From the NCBI RefSeq assembly GCF_029892845.1, contig NZ_JARXVT010000002.1:186001-250000 (forward strand): DNA of 64,000 nucleotides, read 5' to 3'. The notes below the pieces were generated by a model that did not search any database, had not been told where the DNA came from, and was given only the letters and a program-made list of their open reading frames with translations. The number at the start of each line of letters is the position of its first letter. Position 1 is the first letter of the stretch. The DNA is from Aurantimicrobium minutum (GTDB lineage Bacteria > Actinomycetota > Actinomycetes > Actinomycetales > Microbacteriaceae). Below are positions 50,708 to 59,231 of the stretch, piece by piece. The position numbers and the translations under genes are program-made.

Positions 50708-51282
50708 AGGAGCACCTCCAACGCTTGCCGAATCCGAGGGAGCGCTTTCGGGAACGAGCCCGCAACTTTTAGCAGACCCGTTGGCGTATTCCCTCGTCGT
50801 CGAAGCCAACGTCGAAGCGCCTCATAGGCAACGTCGCTGCCCTCTTGGTGCATGAGTCGGAAGGTGTCGACAATGCTCCGCTCTGCGGAGTAGATTGCCA
50901 CTTTGGCTCCTCCTCCCGCGTCCGCATGTTCACGCCCGATCGGGAAGGTTGCCGGGTCGAAGCTGTGCCAGCTCACGTTCGAGAGGCCGATGGGCTGGTG
51001 TGTTCCGCGTGGCAGCGCGATGTCGGAAGCGAGCGGAATCGCGTCGCTGAGGTCGTGGTGGACGAGTGCGCTCGTCAGGCATAGCGTCGCGTCTTCGCGG
51101 ATTGCGGTTGCCACAGCAAGCGCGGTGAAAGCAGGCTGGAGCACTTCTGGGCACACATAGACGCCCCGCCCCACACGCTCAATCTCGTCTCGTTCGAGCA
51201 AGGAGTACACCTGATCCCTGGTCAGACCCGCTGCGCGAGCGTCTTCGAGAGTGAAAACTGGCGCAAGTCCGCGTATCGACAT
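50704..51282 (-). CDS. abiEi: AbiEi antitoxin (wHTH, type IV)
   Basis: 192 aa. The N-terminal winged helix (FTLEDARAAGLTRDQVYSLL, then IERVGRGVYVCPE) is followed by the family C-terminal domain (YSAERSIVDTFRLMHQEGSDVAYEALRRWL). In known systems AbiEi represses its own operon and neutralises AbiEii without stable complex formation. As first gene of the six-component operon it may set expression of the RTs too. AGAAGG lies a few bases before the ATG. Confidence 0.88.
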   Translation of the reverse strand: MSIRGLAPVFTLEDARAAGLTRDQVYSLLERDEIERVGRGVYVCPEVLQPAFTALAVATAIREDATLCLTSALVHHDLSDAIPLASDIALPRGTHQPIGLSNVSWHSFDPATFPIGREHADAGGGAKVAIYSAERSIVDTFRLMHQEGSDVAYEALRRWLRRRGNTPTGLLKVAGSFPKALPRIRQALEVLL

Positions 51283-51359
51283 CCCAACCTTCTAACTCTT
51301 GACACATCAATGGTACCTGTGGAGAGCTAGGCGGGCAAGAGTAAGTAAGTGTGCCAATG

Positions 51360-51514
51360 GGCAAACTGGGATTATAGGCCAAAACGATCAGACCTAACAC
51401 GCGCGTCATCCTGCTCATCGACGGACTAGAAATCAGAGTCGTTGACCAACAAACAGGCGATCTAATACGAGAACTCACCCTCGACACAAGCCGGGATTAT
51501 CAACGCCAGAAATG
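51360..51514 (+). pseudogene. IS481-type transposase, C-terminal remnant
   Basis: In frame it reads TRVILLIDGLEIRVVDQQTG then DLIRELTLDTSRDYQRQK before TGA, the usual end of actinobacterial IS481 transposases. An in-frame TAG at 51373-51375 and a scrambled GKL segment before it show decay. Same strand as the N-terminal remnant 5.4 kb away. Confidence 0.75.
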
Positions 51515-51517
51515 AAA

Positions 51518-51549
51518 GAAACACCTGAACCCGTGGGTTCAGGTGTTTC
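51518..51549. terminator. Perfect 15-bp hairpin near the right end of the element
   Basis: GAAACACCTGAACCC, loop GT, GGGTTCAGGTGTTTC. It can stop transcription from the transposase remnant (plus) or from tRNA-Ser (minus, followed by TTTCATTT). Confidence 0.75.
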
Positions 51550-51569
51550 CGATGTCTTGCGACATCACA
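51544..51569. repeat. Right terminal inverted repeat
   Basis: The minus strand reads TGTGATGTCGCAAGACATCG and on; partner of 45790-45815. It ends exactly at the tRNA-Ser CCA. Confidence 0.7.
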
Positions 51570-51661
51570 TGGCGGAGACGGCGGGATTTGAACCCGCGGT
51601 CCCCTTACGAGGACTCCACCTTAGCAGGGTGGTGCACTAGGCCGAACTATGCGACGTCTCC
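51570..51661 (-). tRNA. tRNA-Ser (GCT)
   Basis: Acceptor stem GGAGACG/CGTCTCC, anticodon loop CTGCTAA giving GCT, a long variable arm (class II), T-arm with TTCAAAT, and CCA encoded (51572-51570). Its last 15 bases form the proximal copy of the direct repeat bounding the defence element; the gene itself is intact. Confidence 0.97.
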
Positions 51662-51730
51662 ATGTATTTCTGCAAGCAGAAGTACCTCAGCAATCATACC
51701 CGGAGGATTTCGCCGGGAATAATCGAAGCT

Positions 51731-53071
51731 TTATTGCTGGTCGAGCGTGCGGCCTGCGGAGCAGGTGTATTGACCTGCGGTTTGACCGTTCACGGTGTCA
51801 GGAAGGACAGCAACTTCAGGTGCTGGAGTAGCAGCAGCTGCGGAAGGGGCTGCTGTTGCACTCGACGAAGAGGAAGCAGAAGGACTTGGTGAAGCCTTGG
51901 CTGCTTTGGCCGCAGCTTTAGCTGCTGCTTGAGCAGCGGCTGCTGCCTTTGCTTCTGCCTCTGGGTCAGCAACTGAACCGTTTCCAGTGGTTCCCGAAAG
52001 TCCCACGGGCTGATCAGCCAAGATTGCAGCAAATAGTGCGTCTGCCTCTGCCTGGTTGGGTTGAACCTTGCCTGAGTAAACACCTTCACCACCGGTTGAA
52101 CCGGGGTATTGAACAAAGACGATGTTCTCGAGTGGGATGTCCTTGAGAGCCATCGCGATCGAGACCATGGTGTCGAGGCTGTTCAAGCTGTTCGACAAGG
52201 TCATATTAGAGATTGCTGCCTTGGCAAGGCCAAAGAGCGCAACCGGGTTGGTCAGAGTCTGGGCACTCTTGAGCTTGCGCACGAGAGAAGACAAGAAGAC
52301 TTGCTGGTTGCTAATACGTCCCAAGTCACTACCGTCACCCACGCCGTGGCGGGTGCGGAGGAATTGAAGAGCTTCAAGGCCGGAGAGGGTGTGCATTCCT
52401 GCATCAAGGAAGGTCTGGGTGTATTCGTCCTCAATGGGTTCAGCAACACAGACCTCAACGCCGCCGACAGCATTGGCCATCTCGATCACGCCATTGAACT
52501 GAATCATCGCCGCAAAGGGAATGCTCAGGCCGGTGAGTTCTTCAACGGTGAGTACAACACAGGGAAGACCGCCCTCGTTAAGCGAGCCGTTAATGGGGCC
52601 GGTCCAGCCACCGCCGCTGTACCCGTCGCCATCAGCGTCAGGGCACTCGGGGTAGGGAACTACAAGGTCACGAGGAATAGAGACCACGGTTGCGTTGGTG
52701 TGGTCAGCAGAGATGTGGAGCAAGATGTTGACGTCGTTGAGCGTGCTACCTGGGTCCGCGTCGAACACATTAGCGTCGGTACCCTCACGAGAGTCACTAC
52801 CAACCAGCAGGAAGTTCACGCCACCTTCGATGGCCCCAATGTCTGGGATCTTCTGATCGTTCGCCAGTGCCACACCTGCATTGGCACTGCGGGTGATGTC
52901 CCAGAATGCAATGCCGGCAATAGACAGGGTTGCGACCAGGACGACTGAAAGTCCTGCAGCGATGAAACCAAGTATGGTGCGCGAGCCCTTTACTGGGGCA
53001 ACGCGACCGTGACGAATGGCAGCACGAGCAGAGCGAATGCGGCGTTGGCGTGAAGCCTTTTCTTCGCTCAT
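51731..53071 (-). CDS. LytR-CpsA-Psr (LCP) cell-wall ligase
   Basis: Membrane-anchored phosphotransferase that attaches glycopolymers to peptidoglycan. 446 aa from the ATG at 53071 (preceded by GGGGAG); other Met codons lie upstream in frame. Cytoplasmic basic start, TM at about 35-60 (ILGFIAAGLSVVLVATLSIAGIAF), then the LCP domain with LLVGSDSREG, VVSIPRDLVV and LEALQFLRTRHG. The last 75 residues are an Ala/Ser/Pro-rich extension (AAKAAKASPSPSASSSSSA) ending in a small Cys-containing segment. Confidence 0.92.
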   Translation of the reverse strand: MSEEKASRQRRIRSARAAIRHGRVAPVKGSRTILGFIAAGLSVVLVATLSIAGIAFWDITRSANAGVALANDQKIPDIGAIEGGVNFLLVGSDSREGTDANVFDADPGSTLNDVNILLHISADHTNATVVSIPRDLVVPYPECPDADGDGYSGGGWTGPINGSLNEGGLPCVVLTVEELTGLSIPFAAMIQFNGVIEMANAVGGVEVCVAEPIEDEYTQTFLDAGMHTLSGLEALQFLRTRHGVGDGSDLGRISNQQVFLSSLVRKLKSAQTLTNPVALFGLAKAAISNMTLSNSLNSLDTMVSIAMALKDIPLENIVFVQYPGSTGGEGVYSGKVQPNQAEADALFAAILADQPVGLSGTTGNGSVADPEAEAKAAAAAQAAAKAAAKAAKASPSPSASSSSSATAAPSAAAATPAPEVAVLPDTVNGQTAGQYTCSAGRTLDQQ

Positions 53072-53105
53072 CTGCTCCCCTGACATCGGCGGAAATGAAT
53101 CTATG

Positions 53106-53193
53106 TGGCGGAGGGCGTGGGATTCGAACCCACGATGCATTGCTGCACACTGGTTTTCAAGACCAGCTCCATCGGCCGCTCGGACAGCCCTCC
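53106..53193 (-). tRNA. tRNA-Ser (TGA)
   Basis: Acceptor stem GGAGGGC/GCCCTCC, anticodon loop CTTGAAA giving TGA, class II variable arm, T-arm GTGGG/CCCAC, CCA encoded. It lies just before the LCP gene on the same strand and close to serS. Confidence 0.97.
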
Positions 53194-53284
53194 TTGTTGT
53201 CTTCCAAAGAAAACAACTTGATGAGTCTACCCGAACTGCTCAGATAAGCGTTTCAGAGCATCCTGTGAGAGCCCTGTTAGTGGG

Positions 53285-54112
53285 TTAGGGAAGTTTATTG
53301 AGGGCTTCAAGCAGGCCTAGATCCTGCACATTTCCGCAGACTTCGTTGGCAACTTCCTTGATTTCAGGCTCTGCGTTGCCCATGGCAACTCCGCGGCCGA
53401 GCTCAGCTGCCCACTCAATCATCTGGATGTCGTTATTGCCGTCACCGGCAGCAAAGATACGAGAACGAGGGAAACCTAGAGCTTCGCGCACCTTCTCCAA
53501 TGCAGAAGCTTTACTCACACCCTCAGGGGCAATATCGAGCCAAGCGGCCCAACCAATGGTGTAGCTGACCTGTTTGAGACCAATACGTTCGACGACCTGA
53601 AGGAAGTCTTCGGTGTCGTGATCAGGAGAGACGACGACCACGCGTGTGGCATTGAGATTGAGTAAACCGTCAAAATCAACCTGATGAGCCAGCAGGTTGG
53701 GGTCCACGCCAGGAATAGGTTCGGTGTAGTAGTAGTTACCGTCCTCATCCTCAACCGCATAACAACCTTCGGGCAAGTGGCCCTTGATCAGCTTGAGAAC
53801 CTTTTCAGGATTGAAAGTCTCAACGAAGTGCTTCACATAGCCGTCGTCAGCAAGAGGATCACGCTTGAGCAGCATGGCTCCGTTTGAACTCACAACATAT
53901 TCAGGCCAAATGTCGAGTTGCCGTAAAACTGGAATGGTCTCCACAAGTGAGCGCCCAGTAGCGAGCATGACTTCGTGACCTCTGGCGGCAGCTGCACGAA
54001 CAGCGTCGACAACCTCCGGCGCAACATCGCCGCGATGGGTCAGCAGGGTGCCGTCAACATCGAGGGCAACAAGCCACCGGTCTTCAGGTGCAACCTGGGT
54101 CACTGCTGACAC
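53285..54112 (-). CDS. HAD-superfamily Cof-type phosphatase
   Basis: 275 aa. Motif I ALDVDGTLLTHRGD, motif II VMLATGRS, motif III Lys in the GVSKASALEKV segment and motif IV FAAGDGNNDIQMI. The large C2-type cap in the middle is typical of sugar phosphate or flavin phosphatases of the Cof group. It directly follows serS with no gap. Substrate not predictable. Confidence 0.92.
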   Translation of the reverse strand: MSAVTQVAPEDRWLVALDVDGTLLTHRGDVAPEVVDAVRAAAARGHEVMLATGRSLVETIPVLRQLDIWPEYVVSSNGAMLLKRDPLADDGYVKHFVETFNPEKVLKLIKGHLPEGCYAVEDEDGNYYYTEPIPGVDPNLLAHQVDFDGLLNLNATRVVVVSPDHDTEDFLQVVERIGLKQVSYTIGWAAWLDIAPEGVSKASALEKVREALGFPRSRIFAAGDGNNDIQMIEWAAELGRGVAMGNAEPEIKEVANEVCGNVQDLGLLEALNKLP

Positions 54113-55381
54113 TTAAGCGCCCACCGGAGTGATGACACTCATTCCGCCGAGATAGGGGCGAAGGGCTTCAGGAATAATGACCGAGCCATCTGCCTGCTGA
54201 TGAGTTTCCAGAATGGCAACCAACCAGCGCGTGGTGGCAAGAGTTCCGTTGAGGGTTGCCACAGGAGCGGTCTTTCCGCTCTCAGTGCGGTAGCGAGTCT
54301 CGAGACGACGCGATTGGTAGGTCGTGCAGTTCGAGGTACTGGTCAGCTCACGGAACGCATCCTGGGTGGGAACCCATGCTTCAATGTCGAACTTGCGAGC
54401 AGCGCTGGAACCCAAATCTCCTGCAGCAACATCAATGACACGGTATGCCAGTCCGAGCGACTGGAGCATGCCTTCTTGCCACGCAACGAGACGGTCGTGC
54501 TCTGCCTCTGCTTCTTCAGGAGTTGTGTAGACAAACATTTCCAGCTTGTTGAACTGGTGGACACGAATGATGCCGCGGGTGTCCTTGCCGCTGGATCCGG
54601 CTTCGCGGCGGTAGCAGGTAGACCAACCGGCATAACGCAGCGGACCATTGGTGAGGTCGATGATTTCGTCAGAGTGATAGCCGGCGAGCGCAACCTCGCT
54701 GGTTCCCGTGAGATACAGGTCATCAGCGGGGAGGTAATAGATCTCGTCCGAGTGCTCACCTAAGAAGCCCGTGCCCTGCATGATGTCGGGACGAACCAGG
54801 GTTGGGGTAATCAGCGGAACAAAGCCTGCTTCGAGCGCACGGTCCAGAGCCAAGTTCATGAGGGCAAGCTCAAGACGTGCACCAATTCCGCGCAGGAAGT
54901 AGAACCTGGCACCAGAAACCTTGGTGCCACGAGTCATGTCGATAGCGCCGAGGCTCTCACCGAGCTCGAGGTGATCCTTGGGTTCAAAGTCGAAGGTGGG
55001 AACAGTGCCGACCTCGCGCAGGGTGACAAAGTTGTCTTCGCCACCAGAGGGAATGCCTTCGATGATGGGGTTCTGAATCTTGCGGGCAGCGTCGGTATAA
55101 GCCTCATCTGCAGCGGTTGCTGCAGCGTTGGCTTCTTTCACCCTGGCGGCAAGCTGAGCTACTTCAGCGAGAAGAGCCTTCTTTTCATCGCCTTGTGCCT
55201 GACCAACCTTTTTACTGAACACGTTCTGTTCAGCGCGCAGCTCTTCGAAAGCTGCCAGCGCAGAACGACGATCAGCGTCTGCCTGCAGGGCAACGTCTAC
55301 GAGTCCTGGGTCTGATCCACGAGCAACCTGGGAGGCTCGAATAACGTCAGGGTTTTCGCGGAGCAATACTGGGTCAATCAC
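54113..55381 (-). CDS. serS: Seryl-tRNA synthetase
   Basis: Charges tRNA-Ser. The 422-aa protein starts with [20 protein letters not shown] and the long coiled-coil arm (about 30-105) that grips the variable arm of tRNA-Ser. The class II catalytic core has motif 2 in [20 protein letters not shown] and motif 3 in [18 protein letters not shown]. Full length. Confidence 0.97.
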   Translation of the reverse strand: MIDPVLLRENPDVIRASQVARGSDPGLVDVALQADADRRSALAAFEELRAEQNVFSKKVGQAQGDEKKALLAEVAQLAARVKEANAAATAADEAYTDAARKIQNPIIEGIPSGGEDNFVTLREVGTVPTFDFEPKDHLELGESLGAIDMTRGTKVSGARFYFLRGIGARLELALMNLALDRALEAGFVPLITPTLVRPDIMQGTGFLGEHSDEIYYLPADDLYLTGTSEVALAGYHSDEIIDLTNGPLRYAGWSTCYRREAGSSGKDTRGIIRVHQFNKLEMFVYTTPEEAEAEHDRLVAWQEGMLQSLGLAYRVIDVAAGDLGSSAARKFDIEAWVPTQDAFRELTSTSNCTTYQSRRLETRYRTESGKTAPVATLNGTLATTRWLVAILETHQQADGSVIIPEALRPYLGGMSVITPVGA

Positions 55382-55399
55382 TCACCCAGTTTACGGTGA

Positions 55400-56344
55400 C
55401 TAGTCGCCGAGTATCTCCGCAAGCCAGGCGCGTGCGTCAGTGAAGATGCCATCCGCATAGCGCTTGGAGTGCTCTGTGGTGATCTTGTCCGCGCGGGGGT
55501 AGGACCCGAGGAAGATCACCTTGGGGCTGAAACGACGCAGGCCAAGCAATGCGTCCGCCACGCGCTCATCACGAGCGTGGCCTTCGGCATCGATAACAAA
55601 GCGGTAGCGACCGAACTCGTCACCAATCGGGCGGGACTGAATCAACGAGAGGTTCACGCCACGGGTAGCGAACTGCTCGAGCATTTCTAGCAAAGCACCT
55701 GAGCGGTCATCGGGAAGTTCCACAATCAAGCTGGTCTTGTCCGACCCGGTGGGTGCTGGAAGTTCTTTTGTTTTGCTCACCAAGACGAAGCGGGTCACAG
55801 CATTGGGGTTATCGGCAATTCCAGAAGCCAGTACCTCGACGTCGTAGTGACGGGCAATACCGGCAGGTGCGATGGCGGCATCTGCGGTGTCGTTTTCCAG
55901 CAGGCTGGCAGCAGCTGCCACGTTGCTGGAGGAAGGAATGTGTCCGTGGTGGGGAATGGCGTTCTCAAGCCATCCGCGGCACTGGGCATAGGCAACCGGG
56001 TGAGCGTTGACAATCTTCACATCGGCAAGAGAGGTTCCCTTGCGGGCAACAAGCTCGAACTCAACGGGCACGAGGTATTCACCAATGATGCGCAGGTTGG
56101 GAATGTTTGCCAAGGCGTCTTGGGTAGCAGTGACGCCACCTTCAACCGAGTTTTCAATGGCAATCATGGCTGCAACGGAGCGGCCTGAGACAACATCAGC
56201 GAGTGCTTCGCCCACGTTATTGACGGAGTGCCAGGTCTTTCCTTGAGCTTCAGGAACCTGTGCCAGGGCAGCTTCAGTAAAGGTGCCGGCAGGGCCTAAA
56301 TAGCTATATGCCGGTGCCGTTGTTACTTTTTCTGAAGAACCCAT
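55400..56344 (-). CDS. pheA: Prephenate dehydratase
   Basis: Phenylalanine synthesis: prephenate to phenylpyruvate. 314 aa, stand-alone enzyme without a chorismate mutase domain. YLGPAGTFTEAAL at the start, AMIAIENSVEGGVTATQDAL with the catalytic region, TRFVLVSK at the end of the catalytic domain, then a C-terminal ACT domain (ALLEMLEQFATRGVNLSLIQ, SRPIG) for phenylalanine feedback. Divergent from pgm with only 35 bp between. Confidence 0.95.
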   Translation of the reverse strand: MGSSEKVTTAPAYSYLGPAGTFTEAALAQVPEAQGKTWHSVNNVGEALADVVSGRSVAAMIAIENSVEGGVTATQDALANIPNLRIIGEYLVPVEFELVARKGTSLADVKIVNAHPVAYAQCRGWLENAIPHHGHIPSSSNVAAAASLLENDTADAAIAPAGIARHYDVEVLASGIADNPNAVTRFVLVSKTKELPAPTGSDKTSLIVELPDDRSGALLEMLEQFATRGVNLSLIQSRPIGDEFGRYRFVIDAEGHARDERVADALLGLRRFSPKVIFLGSYPRADKITTEHSKRYADGIFTDARAWLAEILGD

Positions 56345-56379
56345 GTCTCAAATGCTACCGGGGCTGACAAACTTAGCTT

Positions 56380-58002
56380 GTGACTAACCGCGCAGGAACC
56401 CAGGCCCTCCCTTCCGACCTCATCGATATCGATGCCCTCGTGAAGGCGTATTACGACCTCACCCCGGACATGAGCGTGCCCGAGCAGCGCGTGGTTTTCG
56501 GCACGAGTGGTCACCGCGGATCGTCCCTGAACGCAGCTTTCAATGAGCAGCACATCCTCGCCACCACCCAGGCAATCGTGGAATACCGTGCCTTGCAGGG
56601 CATTACCGGGCCTTTGTTTATTGGTGCTGACACTCACGGCCTGAGCCGCCCTGCCCAGGAAACAGCGCTGGAAGTGCTCGCGGCCAATGGCGTGCGAACC
56701 CTCAAGGATTCTCGAGATGGATTCACGCCTACTCCTGCTGTGTCACACGCGATCCTCGCCTATAACAACGGCGGTCACACTGATGAGGCAGACGGCATTG
56801 TGGTTACCCCCAGCCACAACCCACCCCAAGATGGTGGCTTCAAATACAACCCTCCTCACGGTGGTCCTGCTGACGGTTCGGCCACGAACTGGATTGCCGC
56901 TCGTGCCAACGAGCTCATCGAAGCAGGCCTGGCTGAGGTGAAACGCACCAACCCCGAAGGTCTCATCGAGGAGTATGACTTCCTCGAGCACTATGTTGCT
57001 GACCTCGAGAACGTCATCGACATGAAAGCAATTGCTGAATCAGGCGTCCGCATTGGTGCTGACCCCCTCGGTGGCGCTTCTGTTGCCTACTGGGCAGCCA
57101 TCAAGGATCGTTACAACCTCAACCTCACCGTGGTGAACCCCAACGTCGACCCTGCCTGGTCATTTATGACGTTGGACTGGGACGAGAAGATCCGGATGGA
57201 TCCTTCCAGCCCCAACGCCATGGCCTCTCTCATTTCCAAGCGCCACGACTTTGACGTGCTGACCGGAAATGATGCCGACGCAGACCGCCACGGCATCGTC
57301 ACTCCTGATGCTGGACTGATGAACCCCAACCACTTCTTGGCAGTAGCCATTGAATACTTGTTTGCCAACCGTCCCGGTTGGCGCAAGGATGCCCGCATTG
57401 GCAAGACCCTGGTCTCTAGTTCCATGATCAACTTCGTGGCAGATGGCTTGGGCCGCGTGCTCTGGGAAGTGCCCGTCGGTTTTAAGTGGTTTGTCCCAGG
57501 ACTGGTGGATGGCTCGGTAGGTTTCGGCGGTGAAGAGAGCGCAGGAGCTTCGTTCTTACGCAAGGACGGTACTGTCTGGACCACTGACAAGGACGGCATC
57601 ATTCTTGCCCTGCTGGCAGCAGAGATCATTGCCGTCACGGGCAAGACCCCCTCGGTTCTCTATAAAGAATTGACCGTACGCTTCGGAGACCCTGCCTATG
57701 CTCGCGTGGATGCTGCAGCTGATCGTGAAGCTAAGGCTCGCCTCGGCAAGCTCAGCGGTGACGACATCACCGCCACGGAGCTTGCAGGCGATCCCATCAT
57801 TGCCAAGCTTTCTCATGCACCTGGAAATGGCGAAGCTATTGGCGGTGTGAAGGTGGAAACAGAGTTTGCGTGGTTTGCTGCGCGACCTTCCGGCACCGAG
57901 GACGTCTACAAGATCTATGCAGAGTCCTTTAAGGGTCCTGAACACCTCAAGCTGGTGCAGGCTGAAGCAAAAAAGATTGTTGACGCTGCTCTGAAGGCTT
58001 AG
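56380..58002 (+). CDS. pgm: Phosphoglucomutase (alpha-D-glucose-specific)
   Basis: Interconverts glucose 1- and 6-phosphate. 540 aa, GTG start. FGTSGHRGSSLNAAF near residue 45 is typical of the bacterial Pgm class; the active serine lies in VVTPSHNPPQDGG, the metal loop in LTGNDADADRHGIV, and the sugar loop in GFGGEESAGASF. The C-terminal phosphate site reads ARPSGTEDVYKIY. Confidence 0.96.
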   Translation: MTNRAGTQALPSDLIDIDALVKAYYDLTPDMSVPEQRVVFGTSGHRGSSLNAAFNEQHILATTQAIVEYRALQGITGPLFIGADTHGLSRPAQETALEVLAANGVRTLKDSRDGFTPTPAVSHAILAYNNGGHTDEADGIVVTPSHNPPQDGGFKYNPPHGGPADGSATNWIAARANELIEAGLAEVKRTNPEGLIEEYDFLEHYVADLENVIDMKAIAESGVRIGADPLGGASVAYWAAIKDRYNLNLTVVNPNVDPAWSFMTLDWDEKIRMDPSSPNAMASLISKRHDFDVLTGNDADADRHGIVTPDAGLMNPNHFLAVAIEYLFANRPGWRKDARIGKTLVSSSMINFVADGLGRVLWEVPVGFKWFVPGLVDGSVGFGGEESAGASFLRKDGTVWTTDKDGIILALLAAEIIAVTGKTPSVLYKELTVRFGDPAYARVDAAADREAKARLGKLSGDDITATELAGDPIIAKLSHAPGNGEAIGGVKVETEFAWFAARPSGTEDVYKIYAESFKGPEHLKLVQAEAKKIVDAALKA

Positions 58003-58739
58003 TAAGTCGGTGCTGGCTCGAGACCAAAGAATTCCTCGAGTGTGGCAATGCCGTTGTTGTGCATTGCCCTCGATACTTCCGTGCCAACATAGCGGTAGTG
58101 CCAGGGCTCAAATTCGTAGCCAGTGATGTGTTCTGAGCCCAGTGGGTAGCGCAAGATAAACCCGTATTGCCACGCGTTGGTAGCTAGCCACTGTCCTGCG
58201 GCAGTGTCAGCAAAGCAGTTATACAACGCACACCCATTGCCATCATCGAGGTCAACAGCAAGACCTGTTTGATGCTCTGAGTGACCTGGCTTAGCTGAGT
58301 ACTGGTTGGCTCGTTCTTCACCGTCTCGGGCAACGAAGTTGTTATAGGTCTGGTCTTGGGTGGCATAGCTGCGGTATCCACTGAGGATGCTCATATAGAT
58401 TCCAGCATTCCCCGCATCGGTGGCTAGACGTTCAAGAGCGCCAGCGGCTTCAGCCCTGAGAAGCCGCGAGTTGGGATTGCCAATCACTCCAGGAAGAACC
58501 ATGTCCCCTGCTTCATAGTCGAGCGGATTGAGTGGGCGATGCTTGTTCACCACCACCGTAAAGGATGCAGGATCGTCGAGGTTATATGTCGGTGTTGGAG
58601 TGGGAGTTGGGGTCGCTGTTGGAGTGGGGCTCACAGAATGCGTCGCGGTTGGCTTCGCCACAGGTGCTGTTGTTACAGCGCACCCAGAAAGCACCAACGC
58701 CAGTGGAATAAGCAGTGCGATTATTGCTCGAGTGCTCAC
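57999..58739 (-). CDS. M15 D,D-carboxypeptidase lipoprotein
   Basis: 246 aa. Lipoprotein signal (LALVLSGC), a Thr/Pro linker (residues about 28-50), then a VanY/DacB-type M15B domain: SGYRSYATQDQTYNNF, zinc ligands in SEHQTGLAVDLDDG and EPWHYRYVG. Trims stem peptides outside the membrane. The stop overlaps the end of pgm by four bases and the start overlaps the HxlR stop by four bases. Confidence 0.9.
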   Translation of the reverse strand: MSTRAIIALLIPLALVLSGCAVTTAPVAKPTATHSVSPTPTATPTPTPTPTYNLDDPASFTVVVNKHRPLNPLDYEAGDMVLPGVIGNPNSRLLRAEAAGALERLATDAGNAGIYMSILSGYRSYATQDQTYNNFVARDGEERANQYSAKPGHSEHQTGLAVDLDDGNGCALYNCFADTAAGQWLATNAWQYGFILRYPLGSEHITGYEFEPWHYRYVGTEVSRAMHNNGIATLEEFFGLEPAPTY

Positions 58740-59125
58740 GACCCTGTGTTCTCCGCGTCGTAGGAATCACGGTTTTCAATAATGAGGTCAATATTGTCGA
58801 GGGCCCAATCGGCGAGTGCCTTCACAGGAACAATCAGGGTTCGCCCCAGATCAGTCAGCGCGTATTCAAACCAGGGTTGAGGTCCGCTGTGTGCTTGGCG
58901 TTCAACGAGTCCATCGCGCTCTAGCTGGCGCAGGGTTACCGTGAGCATGCGCCGAGAAATCTTCGGGATGCGAACGGCAAGTTCTGTGTAACGAAGTGGC
59001 TGGTAACTCAAGATTCCGAGAAGAACCAAACTCCACTTGTCGCCGATATGGGAGAGCACAGAGAAAAAGACGTCTTTATCAACCTTGTTGATGCGCTCTT
59101 TAATGCCTGATAGTTCTTCGCTCAT
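58736..59125 (-). CDS. HxlR-family transcriptional regulator
   Basis: 129 aa, one winged helix: GDKWSLVLLGILSYQPLRYTEL, then ISRRMLTVTLRQLERDGLVER, then YALTDLGRTLI. No conserved Cys near the start, so redox sensing is unlikely. Divergent from the DHA2 pump at 59232, with a palindrome between them that fits this family; probably represses the pump. Co-transcribed with the M15 gene. Confidence 0.92.
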   Translation of the reverse strand: MSEELSGIKERINKVDKDVFFSVLSHIGDKWSLVLLGILSYQPLRYTELAVRIPKISRRMLTVTLRQLERDGLVERQAHSGPQPWFEYALTDLGRTLIVPVKALADWALDNIDLIIENRDSYDAENTGS

Positions 59126-59184
59126 GTATTCACCCCCGGGAAATAATTAATGGACTTGTGAATCTAGGATACTATGAGTGACTT

Positions 59185-59203
59185 AGGTTACTTTTAGTAA
59201 CCT
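59185..59203. promoter_or_regulatory. HxlR-type operator
   Basis: AGGTTACT-TTT-AGTAACCT, perfect 8-bp arms, 28 bp before the pump ATG and 60 bp from the regulator start. GTTACTNNNAGTAAC-like palindromes are typical of HxlR sites. Confidence 0.65.
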
Positions 59204-59231
59204 CCAAACTTTTCTCAACCTAAGGCTAGGT

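Larger units (their letters stand above)
45775..51584. mobile_element. IS481-bounded defence element at tRNA-Ser(GCT)
   Basis: 5.8 kb. TGGCGGAGACGGCGG, the 3' end of tRNA-Ser(GCT) with CCA, occurs at 45775-45789 and again at 51570-51584. Directly inside each copy lie imperfect 26-bp inverted repeats (45790-45815 and 51544-51569; both TGT...GACAT.G.AAACA, about 19 of 26 matches). Next inside are the N-terminal and C-terminal ends of one IS481-type transposase gene, both on the plus strand. The interior is the AbiE-reverse transcriptase operon on the minus strand. Most likely an IS481-type element inserted at the tRNA end and had its core replaced by cargo. Confidence 0.72.
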
